This document shows, piece by piece, positions 1-10,136 of a stretch of 64,000 nucleotides of DNA. Both the position numbers and the translations under genes were made by a program. Location of the stretch: contig CM066327.1 of assembly GCA_033807775.1 (NCBI GenBank), forward strand, positions 94,696,295 through 94,760,294, read 5' to 3'. The DNA is from Saussurea involucrata. Its lineage: Eukaryota > Streptophyta > Magnoliopsida > Asterales > Asteraceae. Below the pieces are notes generated by a model that did no database searches, was not told the origin of the DNA, and worked only from the letters and a program-made list of their open reading frames with translations. Every line of letters begins with the position of its first letter. The stretch's first letter is position 1.

Positions 1-1
1 A

Positions 2-1834
2 CCTCAGATAGCACAGGCTAAAACACTAACCATTGTACCATATGCATTGGTTAGTAAAACTAAAGAAGATGCACAGAGACCAAGAAATGAAAAAGCCAAA
101 GAGGAGAAGAAGAAGGAGAAGAAGAAGATGGTGATAATAGACAGTGAAGAAGAAGAGCAAGCAGAAAAAGAAATAACTCTTGCGTCACTAGCTAAATCTT
201 TAGCTCTATTGACAAAAGAATTCAGAGGAAACAGAAGAGGTTCCGGAAATGAAAGATATGATAGAGAAAACAGAAGAGATGACAGAAGAGAAGAAGAATC
301 GAGTGGCCGACAGAGGTCAAGTGAAAGACATTACAGAGGAAATGACCGACAGAGGTCAGATGACTCGGTAAGCCACACGCAGCAAGAATGCTACAAATGC
401 GGAAAACCTGGTCACTATGCAAATGAATGTAGATCAGAGAAAGGCAGAGACCTACAGAAGTCCAATGATCGAACAGGAAACACTCCTCAAGGATGTTTTA
501 ACTGCGGCAAACCAGGCCATTTTGCGAATGAATGCAGAAGCATATCAAATCGCCCACAGAGGGACTCTGCTTTCTACAAAAAGAAAGCCGAGTATTATGC
601 TCAAAAATCCTTAATGGCAAAAGGACATTCTGAGGAGAACACAGAAGACTTCCAGTCAGACTCTACTTCTGACGATGAACATACCGCCAATGCCCTCTTC
701 TGTGGCATGGCAGAAGTCGACTCCTGCACTGACTCTGAGGTATCTACTTCAAATTCCAACTCTTGTATTACCTCTGTAGATGATAATACACTTAGAATTA
801 ACATTGAATTAATTGAACTGAAAGAGATAAATCAAATTATTCAGAAAAGACTCACCTTCAATGAGAGAGAAGTACGGCTTCTCACTCAAGAAAAAGGAAA
901 GATTTTTGAGGAAAAAGAGAGAATAGAAAAGAATTGGAACAAAACTCTAGATCCTTTAAAAAAACAAATTTCTGAATTAACCAATACTTTAAAAGATAAA
1001 ACAAAAGAACTTTCAGTTTCAAGGAGCGAAACTACTGACATAAGAGCTCTTAAAGAATACTTTCAAAGAGAAAGAGAGGTATTATGGCAAGATTTACTCA
1101 GAAGAGAAGTTTTGATTAAAAACTATAAAGATGCACAGAAAGTTTATGAAAAAGTAAACTCACAAATAGGAAGACGAGGTATAGGGTATGATGATATCAC
1201 CCTAGGTGTTGAAGGCAAAAGAAACAAACCTCTGTCCTCTTTATTTGTGATCGGAAAAACGAACAAACCAGATTTTCCAAATCTAATCTCTGTAAGCAAA
1301 AGGGCGAAAATCTCTGTGGATCCTTACTTGAAGAAACATAAGAAAATGATTAACGTGTGGTTTGAAAACACAGACTCATCATCTTCAACCTCTGTCTATA
1401 GAGGTATCAAACCAAAGAAATATCTGAAAACACAAGATCAGATTGGTATCTTCAAGTTTGGTAAACCAGAGACCCAAACACAGGTTGCTTTTGTCTGTTT
1501 GATAAACGTTGAAAAGAAATTATCAGCAGAAGCTCCTGAGTTTAAACCCATTTTTTCAGAAGAAAACTTTAAAAATTTAATTGAAAAAGAAATTTTGGAA
1601 ATATGGAAATCAAGCGTTTTAGAAAATTTCTGTACATCTTTTATAGATAAAACTCTCACTGAAAAAATCTTATTAGAAACCTCTGCAATCTATGAAAACT
1701 ATTCTACAGAGGAAGAAAGCTCGTACGATACATGCTCAGAAAATCCAGCCTCTATTGAAAGAATTGACTCAACCTCTGTATACGAGGACGATTCATCCTC
1801 TGACAACTCAGAGACTGATTATAATTCACTGTGA
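2..1834 (+). CDS. gag: Gag (nucleocapsid and coiled-coil part), element A, N-terminus missing
   Basis: The frame is open from the window edge, so the true start is to the left and the first in-window start-like codon (TTG at 47) means nothing. Two CCHC zinc knuckles (CX2CX4HX4C) lie at 389-430 and 494-535; they are near copies of each other and should bind the element RNA during packaging. A very acidic and basic N-terminal stretch precedes them, and a coiled coil rich in Lys and Glu follows at about residues 250-390 counted from position 47. The frame ends at 1834, while the rest of Gag continues in the +1 frame, so there is probably an indel near 1830. The capsid region is outside the window. 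Gag identity is firm; whether the frame change is damage or natural is open. Confidence 0.85.
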   Translation, partial: PQIAQAKTLTIVPYALVSKTKEDAQRPRNEKAKEEKKKEKKKMVIIDSEEEEQAEKEITLASLAKSLALLTKEFRGNRRGSGNERYDRENRRDDRREEESSGRQRSSERHYRGNDRQRSDDSVSHTQQECYKCGKPGHYANECRSEKGRDLQKSNDRTGNTPQGCFNCGKPGHFANECRSISNRPQRDSAFYKKKAEYYAQKSLMAKGHSEENTEDFQSDSTSDDEHTANALFCGMAEVDSCTDSEVSTSNSNSCITSVDDNTLRINIELIELKEINQIIQKRLTFNEREVRLLTQEKGKIFEEKERIEKNWNKTLDPLKKQISELTNTLKDKTKELSVSRSETTDIRALKEYFQREREVLWQDLLRREVLIKNYKDAQKVYEKVNSQIGRRGIGYDDITLGVEGKRNKPLSSLFVIGKTNKPDFPNLISVSKRAKISVDPYLKKHKKMINVWFENTDSSSSTSVYRGIKPKKYLKTQDQIGIFKFGKPETQTQVAFVCLINVEKKLSAEAPEFKPIFSEENFKNLIEKEILEIWKSSVLENFCTSFIDKTLTEKILLETSAIYENYSTEEESSYDTCSENPASIERIDSTSVYEDDSSSDNSETDYNSL

Positions 1835-2453
1835 CATAGAGGATGTCAAATTCTCCTCTGAAGTTCCTCACAGAACTATTTCTCCAAAAGAGAAACTCAC
1901 AGAGATTCCAATCTGCCAAGATTTTCTAAAATTGAATCTACATATCAAAACCTCTGCTGAGCTTAAAATGTTACAGAAGACCTCTATTGATCCTATAAGT
2001 TCTAGATTTTCAAAACCCAAGGTTAATAAATCTTTTTCTTCTGTGACAGTGATGAAAGAAGTTCACCACAGAAGCAACCCACAGAAGGCAGGTCCTAAAC
2101 AAAGCTTTTGCAAACAACATTCGAGTATTCATAGATCTTCTAGTAATAGGAAATCTAATGTAAAGAAAGAATGTAATGCCTCTGTGGCTGAGTTTAAAAA
2201 GTTCAATGAAAAGGTCAAGCAAATTACATCTCATATTCAATACTGTCGTTGTTTTGATCTTATGTCTAAACTTAATAATCATTTTTCAAGTCAAGTCTGT
2301 TTACTCTCTACGACAATTCAAAAGTCAAATCCCACAAAGAAACAATCTGACTCTTCTGCAGAGAACAAAATGTATTTCAAGAATGCCAAGGCAAACTTGA
2401 AAAACTCTAACAATATTGGACCCATATGGATATGGGTACCTAAATCTCTGTGA
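1692..2453 (+). pseudogene. gag: Gag C-terminal tail in shifted frame, element A
   Basis: This frame takes over from the first gag ORF at about 1830 and runs to TGA at 2451-2453. It is rich in Ser, Lys and Asn and contains a CFDLMSKLNNHFSSQVC stretch that resembles CFDLLFQLKTLFSKSFC in the Gag of element D. It ends in GPIWIWVPKS, the same Gag-terminal signature (WVPKS or WIPKS) found in B, D, E, I and J. The last four bases overlap the first codon of the pol frame. The pol frame is in register with the first gag ORF, so this middle part is shifted in between. Only the part after about 1830 is likely to be genuine coding sequence. Confidence 0.6.
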
Positions 2454-5400
2454 TTGTCCTGCAGAAGAAGTATGTGCCAATCTGGTATCTAGACTCCGGA
2501 TGCTCAAGGCACATGACTGGTGACAGAAGTGCACTATCCACGTACAAAGAAACACAAGATGGTGGATCTGTGACTTTTGGAGACAACAAGAAAGGACACA
2601 TAAAAGGCTATGGAGTCATAAGGAAAGAAGACGTTTCTGTATACAAAGTTGCATATGTGGATGGCCTTAAGCACAACCTACTCAGTGTAAGTCAACTTTG
2701 TGATACAGGATTCAATGTGTTGTTCAAAAGAACTTTCTGCTCTCTACAAAGTGAAGAAACAAGTATGGAACTTCTGCGAGCTGAAAGAATAGGTGATCTA
2801 TATCTAATGAACTTCAACTCAAAGAACAAAGACAAAGTTTTCCTTGTTGCCTGCAAAAGTGAAGAAGCCTGGTTATGGCACAACAGGTTCTGTCACTTGA
2901 ATTTTCACACATTGGAAAAACTGGTCAAACTTGATCTAGTTAAAGGTTTGCCAAATGTTAAATTCAACAAGGATCATTTATGTTCTGCCTGTGAGATGGG
3001 AAAACTCAAAAGAGCTTCCCACAAAGGCAAAACAGATGTATCTTGCACTAGACCTCTGTACATGCTTCATGTCGACCTCTGCGGTCCCATTGCCATACAG
3101 AGCCTAGGTGGCAAGAAATACATACTTGTCCTAATTGATGAGTATTCGCGTTTCACATGGGTTGAATTCGTTAGAAAGAAATCAGATGTTCCAAATATAT
3201 TGATAAATCTAATGAAAAGAATCCAAGTTCTTTATAATTGCAGAATACAGAAGTTAAGAAGTGACAATGGCACAGAATTTAAAAACTCTGTCATTGAAGC
3301 CTATCCTTCAACAGAAGGAATATCACAGAACTTCTCTGCAGCTCGCACTCCACAACAGAACGGTGTTGTCGAAAGAAAAAATCGAACACTTGTGGAAGCC
3401 GCAAGAACTATGATGTCAGCATGCGGATTATCAATGAACTTTTGGGCAGAAGCAAATTCTACTGCGTGTTATACTCAAAATCGATCAACCATTGTGAAAA
3501 GACACCTCAAGACGCCTTACGAATTGCTTAACAAACGGCGGCCAAACATCAAATTTTTCCATGTATTCGGATGCAAATGCTTCGTCTTAAACGACAGAGA
3601 TTCAAGAGGAAAGTTTGATGTAAAAGCAGATGAAGGCAAATTCATTGGATACTCTGCCACTTCCAAAGCCTACAGAACATTCCTTACAAAGTCTCACAAA
3701 ATTGTAGAAAGCGTCAATGTTTCTTTTGATGATTCATTCCAAATGACTTCTGAACAAATCAGTTCAGAACTCGGAATTAAAGGGAAATCCTCTGTCATCT
3801 CACAAGCAAAAGAAGACTTGGATCTTCTATTTTTAGAGATGCTCCACGAAAACATTGATCCTTCTGTTGGAACAATCAGGGTTTCTGAAGAACCATCCTC
3901 TGTCGGACAAAATCCTACAGGTTTGTCTCTAACTGGTCCTAATAATGCTTCATCTTCTTCTGTAAATACTACAGATGCAATTGCCGAAGCAGAAGAAAGT
4001 GCAGAAGATGAAACATCAAGGAAAACGACCACAGAAGCTGCACAAACCACAGAAGAACCAATTACAGAGGAAATCGAGGACCAAGACTATACGTCCTCAG
4101 AGGAACAAACTCCACCACCACTCATACAAATCATTCCACAAACGGTAGAATCAACTACCAAGGCACGAAGAACAACAGAGGCTACACAAGAAGAAACACA
4201 AGAAGTCTCTAAAGAAAGTCTGAATGACATTGATGATCATCTTCCACGCACAACTCAATGGACAAAAAGCCTTCCTCCAAGACAAATAATCGGAGAACCT
4301 TCTGATGCAGTAAAAACAAGGTCTGCCACTGCTAACTTTTGTTTCTCTACAAATTTTATTAGTGTGATAGAACCAAAGAAGATTTCTGAAGCCCTAGATG
4401 ACCCAAACTGGGTAGACGCCATGCAAGAAGAACTTTTGCAATTTGAGCGTAACAGAGTATGGACTCTATTACCTCTGCCAAGGGGAAAACAGGCCATTGG
4501 GACTAAATGGGTCTACAGAAACAAGAAGGATGAAGATGGAGTGGTCATCAGAAACAAAGCAAGATTAGTAGCAAAGGGATATAGACAAGAAGAAGGCATA
4601 GACTACGATGAAACTTTTGCCCCTGTCGCACGGCTCGAAGCAATAAGAATATTCTTAGCCTTCGCAGCCCACAGAGGTTTTAAAGTCTATCAGATGGACG
4701 TAAAATCAGCTTTTCTCAACGGTGAAATCCAAGAAGAGGTCTACGTTAATCAGCCACCAGGATTTGAAAGCTCAAAGTTTCCAAGGCATGTATACTACCT
4801 TGAAAAAGCTCTATATGGACTGAAACAGGCTCCACGAGCATGGTATGAACGACTTTCTACCTTTCTTCTAGTCAATGGTTACAACAGAGGTACAACAGAT
4901 ACTACCTTATTCTATAAACGCAAAAGTAGTGAGATAATGCTTGTACAAATATACGTAGATGACATAATTTTTGGGTCTACTAATTCAGAAGAGTGTAAAA
5001 GATTTGAAAAACTCATGCGGAGTGAGTTTGAAATGAGTATGATGGGAGAATTAACTTTCTTCCTCGGACTCCAAGTCAAACAATCATCAGAGGGAATTTT
5101 TATAAATCAAGCTAAATATGTCTCTGACATTCTTTCCAAGTATAGCTTCTCTGATGCCTCTGCAATGAAAACTCCAATGGCCACTGGAAACAAGTTATTG
5201 TTAGATTCAGATGGCATCTCTGTAGAATGCACTCTCTACAGAGGCATGATTGGATCTCTGTTATACTTAACAGCAAGCAGACCTGACATTATGCATGCCA
5301 CATGTCTCTGTGCACGCTATCAAGCTAATCCAAAGAAATCACATTATGATGCCGTAAAGAGAATCTTTAGATACCTAAAAGGGACCAAAAATCTTGGTCT

Positions 5401-5689
5401 CTGGTATCCACAGAACTCTGGTTTTTGTCTTAAAGCTTATACAGATTCAGACTATGGAGGATGCATGCTCGACAGAAAGAGTACCTCTGGGAGTTGTCAA
5501 TTCCTAGGTGGTAAACTAGTCAGTTGGACCTCCAAGAAGCAGAATTGTGTTTCCACATCCACTGCAGAAGCTGAATACGTTGATGCCGCTAGCTGTTGTT
5601 CTCAGGTTCTATGGATGAAGACTCAGCTAAAAGACTACGTGTCCCATTTTCATTGGGCGTACATGGAACGTTTTTATTTGGAAAGTTGA
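2450..5689 (+). CDS. pol: Pol polyprotein (protease, integrase, RT, partial RNase H), element A
   Basis: The single open frame holds a copia-order Pol. The aspartic protease active site is in WYLDSGCSRHMTG at about residue 15. Integrase follows with the HHCC finger (WHNRFCHLN ... CSAC) near 141-180, catalytic Asp residues in LHVDLCGP (about 209) and LRSDNGTEF (about 271), and Glu in GVVERKNR (about 308). RT shows YQMDVKSAFLNG and the catalytic YVDD at about 835. RNase H keeps TDSDYGG and TAEAEYV, but the frame leaves pol homology near 5637, so the region with the next catalytic Asp (normally in a YCDSTSA-like motif) and the C-terminus are deleted. The last ~20 residues come from the promoter region of the env-like gene. 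There is no ATG at the start. The truncated RNase H makes this Pol almost surely inactive. Confidence 0.9.
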   Translation: MIVLQKKYVPIWYLDSGCSRHMTGDRSALSTYKETQDGGSVTFGDNKKGHIKGYGVIRKEDVSVYKVAYVDGLKHNLLSVSQLCDTGFNVLFKRTFCSLQSEETSMELLRAERIGDLYLMNFNSKNKDKVFLVACKSEEAWLWHNRFCHLNFHTLEKLVKLDLVKGLPNVKFNKDHLCSACEMGKLKRASHKGKTDVSCTRPLYMLHVDLCGPIAIQSLGGKKYILVLIDEYSRFTWVEFVRKKSDVPNILINLMKRIQVLYNCRIQKLRSDNGTEFKNSVIEAYPSTEGISQNFSAARTPQQNGVVERKNRTLVEAARTMMSACGLSMNFWAEANSTACYTQNRSTIVKRHLKTPYELLNKRRPNIKFFHVFGCKCFVLNDRDSRGKFDVKADEGKFIGYSATSKAYRTFLTKSHKIVESVNVSFDDSFQMTSEQISSELGIKGKSSVISQAKEDLDLLFLEMLHENIDPSVGTIRVSEEPSSVGQNPTGLSLTGPNNASSSSVNTTDAIAEAEESAEDETSRKTTTEAAQTTEEPITEEIEDQDYTSSEEQTPPPLIQIIPQTVESTTKARRTTEATQEETQEVSKESLNDIDDHLPRTTQWTKSLPPRQIIGEPSDAVKTRSATANFCFSTNFISVIEPKKISEALDDPNWVDAMQEELLQFERNRVWTLLPLPRGKQAIGTKWVYRNKKDEDGVVIRNKARLVAKGYRQEEGIDYDETFAPVARLEAIRIFLAFAAHRGFKVYQMDVKSAFLNGEIQEEVYVNQPPGFESSKFPRHVYYLEKALYGLKQAPRAWYERLSTFLLVNGYNRGTTDTTLFYKRKSSEIMLVQIYVDDIIFGSTNSEECKRFEKLMRSEFEMSMMGELTFFLGLQVKQSSEGIFINQAKYVSDILSKYSFSDASAMKTPMATGNKLLLDSDGISVECTLYRGMIGSLLYLTASRPDIMHATCLCARYQANPKKSHYDAVKRIFRYLKGTKNLGLWYPQNSGFCLKAYTDSDYGGCMLDRKSTSGSCQFLGGKLVSWTSKKQNCVSTSTAEAEYVDAASCCSQVLWMKTQLKDYVSHFHWAYMERFYLES
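2452..2464 (+). promoter_or_regulatory. Possible 3' splice site at gag/pol boundary, element A
   Basis: Just after the gag stop codon the sequence GATTGTCCTGCAG ends in CAG, 11 nt past the stop. The same stop-then-pyrimidine-rich-CAG/TAG arrangement is found in B, D, E, I and J, which is why it is listed. Pol has no ATG of its own. No donor site was identified, so use in splicing is inference. Confidence 0.4.
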
Positions 5690-5784
5690 ACCCGCCGCTC
5701 AAACTCGAGTGCGGATTCCAAACTTTAATCCATTGCCATATATTTTACTCTTTCGAATTCTACCGTTTTACCATCCTATAAAAA
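5638..5784 (+). promoter_or_regulatory. Putative internal promoter of the env-like gene, element A
   Basis: CGTG (5638-5641), ten bases, then ATTGG (5652-5656) reads on the minus strand as CCAAT-N10-CACG, the plant ER-stress element spacing. A TATA box (TATAAAAA, 5777-5784) lies about 75 bp before the env-like ATG. Elements D and I have the same two components before their env-like genes, although the ten spacer bases differ. The deletion that removed the end of pol ends just before this segment. Promoter activity is inference. Confidence 0.5.
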
Positions 5785-5854
5785 CAAAGCTTACCCTCAC
5801 ATAAAACCTTTTACAAACTCTCATCTTCTTCTCCGGCGAAACCCTGCAAAACAC

Positions 5855-7609
5855 ATGCAAATGGCTTCATCTTCTCGAGATACATCCTCTGAACTCTCTC
5901 CGGCGAACTCAACGGAAAACTCCCCTGCTCATTCAGAACATTCTGAAAACCCCAGCCTTGCAAGAGATATTGAACAACAAGATTCCGGGGACTCCGCAGA
6001 CTTTGCTCCGACGACACACTTGCAAAACTTCATAGCTAAGGATCATTTCGAAGCCACTCTTCCTATCAAATCAAACAACTGCTATTTGGTCCCCTCACCC
6101 ACTACTTTCGGCGAAGCCCATGCCATACTTCTGAACATCATGGAAAACCATATCCTCTTCCCTCTACTATCAAGAACCCCTAACAAAATTCCAGTCCGTT
6201 ATTTGAACCAATTTTGGCAAAGCTGCCGATTTGATAAAGACGATTCTCTTATCAAAGGGTACATTTCAAGACCTGATAAATCTGAGCATCTTGAAATCAA
6301 GTTCAACAGAACAATGTTCTCACTTGAATTCAACCTACCAACAAGGGGTCTTCTGGGATTGAAAAGTTATGCAGAGCAACCAACAGACGAAGAGCTCTGT
6401 CGATTCGTGGAAATGCTTGGGTACAACACCCAACTACGGAAGAGAAATGACTTCCACAGAGGCCGATTACCACCTCTGTGGAACACCTTGTTCTCTATTC
6501 TTAACAGATGCCTGACAGGAAAGATAGGGAGTATTGACCAGAGCTCACATCAAATCTTGAGCATCATGTATGGGGTTTACTATGATCTTCCACTAGATTA
6601 TGCGACCATAATGATGCAAGAGATCATAAACACCATCGACAGAAAGAACAACTCGAAAAGGGTCAAAGAGAACGATCCCAACTTTCTACCACCTCTGCAA
6701 TTCCAAAGAATATTGGGAGTACTGTTCGAACCTCTGCTGCTAATCCAAAATTGGCCAATGGAAGGGCCAACTCCCAAACAATTCCCGATGAACAAAAATA
6801 CCCCCACTGATCATGCTGATGGCTACTCACACTGCAGACCTCTGTCAAAGAAACTTCTGCGCTACGCATCGAACATGTCCCTTAAGAAAGAGTATATACG
6901 CGATCATAGAACTCCAAAACCGAGTCCTATGACACCCCCGTGTTTAGGTGTCCCTCTAGGAACAATGATAGCAAAACCTCTTTCCACTCAAGAAGAAAAG
7001 GATCAAAAGTTAGCAAAACACATGGCTATTCAACTCAGCTTCATAGCCAGACGCGTAGAAACAATGGGAAAGAAATCTTCAGCAAAGATCTCAGCTTCTA
7101 CTCCAAAAGCTAAGAAGAGAAAAACTGCAGAAGGCACATCAACTAGCACTGCAGAAGATAGACCTTCACCTCCCCATGCCACAGAGATTGGCTCCTCTGC
7201 TCCTCCCATTTTCACAAAACAGAAAAAGAAAAGATCCAAATCAACAGAGGAAGGGGCACCAAAACCAAAAAGGAGGAAAACCAAAAAGAAGCATGGTAAA
7301 TCACTTAAAAAATTGGTTACCATTGCAGAAGAGGCAATCATAGAGGGTGAAACTGCAGAAGAAGAAGATGCAGAAATAGGAATGACAGAAGAAGGATATC
7401 AATCACCCTATCAATCTCCAGATAGATTTGCTCACCAGGGAGACCTGAATGATTTCCTACAGAACCCCGAAATTGCAAACACCCTTAATACAGCAGGGTG
7501 GACGGCACAACCTCTCGACCACCACTCTCCAGAAGAGCAAAATTTCTTCATTTCTGGCATTGACACACATCTACAAGAAGATGACACAACACCCAGAAAT
7601 CAACCATGA
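5855..7609 (+). CDS. Env-like (third ORF) protein, N-terminal part, element A
   Basis: This is the start of the ORF that Sirevirus-type copia elements carry after pol. ATG at 5855 is followed by a second at 5861; the second matches the start of the homologue in D (MAST...). Residues about 100-290 (YLNQFWQSCRF ... YDLPLDYA) resemble the domain annotated in plant genomes as a putative plant transposon protein. Beyond about residue 400 the chain is low-complexity with strong basic runs (KAKKRK, KPKRRKTKKKHGK) that look like nuclear localisation signals. I see no signal peptide or membrane segment here, so the name 'envelope' is doubtful. The last sense codon ends at 7606; the stop TGA is the first bases of element B's LTR. 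The frame resumes in register after B at 13245. Confidence 0.75.
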   Translation: MQMASSSRDTSSELSPANSTENSPAHSEHSENPSLARDIEQQDSGDSADFAPTTHLQNFIAKDHFEATLPIKSNNCYLVPSPTTFGEAHAILLNIMENHILFPLLSRTPNKIPVRYLNQFWQSCRFDKDDSLIKGYISRPDKSEHLEIKFNRTMFSLEFNLPTRGLLGLKSYAEQPTDEELCRFVEMLGYNTQLRKRNDFHRGRLPPLWNTLFSILNRCLTGKIGSIDQSSHQILSIMYGVYYDLPLDYATIMMQEIINTIDRKNNSKRVKENDPNFLPPLQFQRILGVLFEPLLLIQNWPMEGPTPKQFPMNKNTPTDHADGYSHCRPLSKKLLRYASNMSLKKEYIRDHRTPKPSPMTPPCLGVPLGTMIAKPLSTQEEKDQKLAKHMAIQLSFIARRVETMGKKSSAKISASTPKAKKRKTAEGTSTSTAEDRPSPPHATEIGSSAPPIFTKQKKKRSKSTEEGAPKPKRRKTKKKHGKSLKKLVTIAEEAIIEGETAEEEDAEIGMTEEGYQSPYQSPDRFAHQGDLNDFLQNPEIANTLNTAGWTAQPLDHHSPEEQNFFISGIDTHLQEDDTTPRNQP

Positions 7610-7882
7610 TAAATCCCAGATCTCTAGCAATAAGATATGAATGTAGTGAGAGAGAATCTAGAGAGCAAATATGTCATCCATGTATTGAGCTCAAAGGATT
7701 ACAAAAGGTTTCTAAAAGATTACAAAAGCTTTCTAAAGTGTTTTGAAGTGTTTCTAACAAATGGTCTAGACAAGCCTATTTATACCCATGACATACAAGG
7801 TATAAAGGCATTCACAATACTGTATAGACTCATACAGTACATTGACTTTACAGTAAATCTTGAATACAACAATGCTCTAACA
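7607..7882 (-). repeat. 3' LTR of element B
   Basis: On the minus strand it runs TGTTAGAGCATTG ... GGGATTTATCA. It is identical by eye to the other LTR and adjoins the polypurine tract on its right. A TATA-like TATAAATAGG lies mid-LTR on the minus strand. Confidence 0.93.
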
Positions 7883-7895
7883 ATCTCCCCCTTTG
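7883..7895 (-). promoter_or_regulatory. Polypurine tract of element B
   Basis: ATCTCCCCCTTTG reads CAAAGGGGGAGAT on the minus strand, directly against the 3' LTR. It is the expected primer for plus-strand DNA synthesis and fixes the orientation of B. Confidence 0.85.
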
Positions 7896-9013
7896 GATTC
7901 AAGATTTAAAAATTTGACAGCAGTCTTCAGCTCTTTGTAAAGTCAATCTTCTTCAACAGACACTTTATCAAACTATCTTCAAATAGCTTTATCTCCACTA
8001 GTTCACGGTGAACTATATGCTTTGACACTCTTTAAGAACTCAGCTTTGAAGAATCTTCAGACAAACATGAAAAGTCATTGTCTTTTTCTTTGAAAAGTCA
8101 ATCTTCTTCAATAAAATCTTCAACAGATTGTCTTCAAGTCTTGAACATGAAATTCCGATCTTTGTATAAAACCATCAATTCGGAACAAGATAAATCAGAA
8201 ACGATTAGAGTTTGGATCAGAAATATGTGAAACCATCCACATTGTTGAACTTTTAGGTGTAAGCGCATTCCGAGAACCACTCAGAACTAAGATAACCAAA
8301 TTCAGCAACATTTGGACTTCACATGATCCTTCTCCCCCTAATCTTCAGTCTTTGTTCACGTGAAATCATTGACTTGAAAGCTCTTAGACATGAGATATCT
8401 TTGACATGAAATTGAATTAAACATTTCTCCCCCTTTTTCGATGAAAGTGAGCATCATTATCATCGAAAACCTTCTTCAATTTCAGTCGCGTCACTGAGTA
8501 TTACTAACAATCTCCTCCTTAGTAGATAACCTTGCTCCCCCTCAAAATAAGAATTCTGGAGCAATTTGTTTTCTCCCCCTGAAAGTATGCATATATTTCA
8601 ATAACGTACAGTATTTGAAATTGTAGCACAAATTTTAAAACAAATTTACACAAGGAAAATAAAATTCATTGAATTTCATTTTATAACTACTAACATTTGA
8701 TCATTTGAATGCTTTACAAAAGAAATTCAACTTAATAAAATTTAACAGATTTTTCAATCAAATGAAATCAAATGCATGTGTTTGGATTCAAGAACAAGTC
8801 ATCATTGTATATCAAGTTAAAAAAATGTTCAGTTTCAACCCCTTTATTAAATCTATTTGGTGTGCTAGCATGGGAAATATGATTAGCTTCAAGCATATGC
8901 AATTCTAAAACATATAAGAATATTTTGCTCTACTCACACTATTTGTCCAAAATCAGAATTTTCACAAATTTACGGGTTTATCGCGACTTTGTATTTTCCC
9001 AAGTTTCAAGAGA

Positions 9014-9088
9014 TGTGTGCTCATTGGCATCTTTTCTTTTGTGCTCATTGGCATCTTTTGATTTGTGCACATTGGCATCTTTTGATCA
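9014..9088 (-). repeat. Three 24-bp tandem repeats in element B
   Basis: The unit GTGCTCATTGGCATCTTTT is repeated three times with small changes (the third has GTGCACATT). Confidence 0.7.
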
Positions 9089-9120
9089 AAAAGTTTAGTA
9101 AGAATAAGATACACCGTTAA

Positions 9121-9400
9121 ACATGACTTTCTATCTGGTTCTATAGCAGGATTTGGGTTAGCAGATCCCAGACCAGTTGGCCTTAGGTGCTAGGTGTCGA
9201 GCACCCCTTAGAACTTACATTCCCAAACCAGAAAGGCCACATCGATATATCTTAAACCCATTTGTACCAGTAGAACATGGCTTTCTATCTGGTTCTATTG
9301 CAGGATTTGGGTCAGCCGATCCCAGACCAGTTGATCTTAGGGACTAGGTGTCGAGCACCCCTTAGGACTTACTCTCCCAAACCAGAAAGGCCACAGGCAC
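9121..9400 (-). repeat. Tandem duplication with ~157-bp period in element B
   Basis: A block beginning CTTTCTATCTGGTTCTAT and containing AGGTGTCGAGCACCCCTTAG and CCAAACCAGAAAGGCCACA occurs at about 9127-9233 and again at about 9284-9392 with a handful of differences. No coding potential was seen. Confidence 0.75.
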
Positions 9401-9835
9401 AAACTTTCAAACTAAATGATAGTGTATCAATTTTATCTCATTCACTTGGTTCTGAAACATAGTGCTTCTCCCATATTTTCATTTCCATTCATCATTCTGA
9501 CATATAGGCTTTTTGAGCATTATATTCTATATATATTCAGATTCACATAGCTTTGAGCATTCAGCATAATTTCATTCATGTTTTGCTGACCTTTCGAATT
9601 ATTTCAGAGGTGTGAATTGAAGCAAGTCTAGCTCTGATAATACAAAGTTTCTTGTAAAATCATCTTTTAGCACACATTTAATTCATTGAATGTAAATTGA
9701 AAATTTCATCTCATTGAATTAAATTTGTAAAGATTCAAGTTTTCAAAGTAGTAGAAACAAAATATAATTCAATGTTACCTTTCACCACTTGTTCCTTGAA
9801 CTAAAAAGATATAACAGTTAAGGATATCACCTGAG

Positions 9836-10005
9836 AAGTGTGAGTTCTAAACTGATTTGTTTAGAAGTCTTAGTCGTTGAAGTACGGGTCCTGAACTGAA
9901 TTGTTCAGAAGCCATGGCCGTTGAAGCACGGGTTTTGAACTGATATGTTCAAAAGCCAAATACATTTAAGCACGGGTCCTGAATTGATGTATTCAGAAAC
10001 CATTC
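9836..10005 (-). repeat. Array of four hairpin-forming repeats downstream of the B ORF
   Basis: Four units of about 43 bp each contain an inverted repeat around a six-base loop. The stems are TTCTAAAC/GTTTAGAA, CTGAAC/GTTCAG, TTTTGAAC/GTTCAAAA and CTGAAT/ATTCAG. Stem sequences change while pairing is kept, which favours a selected RNA or DNA structure. Similar arrays lie downstream of the gag ORFs of D (35163-35346) and E (28786-28868). Confidence 0.75.
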
Positions 10006-10121
10006 ATGATTTGTCTCCCCCTTAATGGTACAAATATTCTTCATAGAAATACGCCGCTTCTCTTCTGTTTTCAGTCATGTGTGTGGTATGTATCTACAAA
10101 TCAGTACAACACATGATGTAC

Positions 10122-10136
10122 CTACAAAACAGTTTA
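10122..10136 (-). promoter_or_regulatory. Gag stop codon and possible 3' splice site, element B
   Basis: On the minus strand the TAA stop (10134-10136) is followed by CTGTTTTGTAG and then G, a pyrimidine-rich acceptor-like sequence. It is retained although pol is gone. Function is inferred from recurrence in five other elements. Confidence 0.4.

Larger units (their letters stand above)
7896..9835 (-). other. Non-coding 3' region of element B
   Basis: No convincing ORF is present in these 1.9 kb. The stretch is AT-rich and contains several further CTCCCCCT tracts (near 8331, 8424, 8534 and 8574), which read as extra polypurine tracts on the element's sense strand. It also contains the two small tandem repeats listed separately. 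Confidence 0.7.

Noticed and set aside
1834..2453. Programmed frameshift between the gag frames of A
   Set aside because: No slippery site plus downstream structure was recognised and the other elements do not share the same frame layout; an indel is simpler.
7637..7909. 90-codon plus-strand ORF in B's LTR, repeated at 12994-13260
   Set aside because: Antisense to the LTR, repeated only because the LTRs are identical; no support as a gene.
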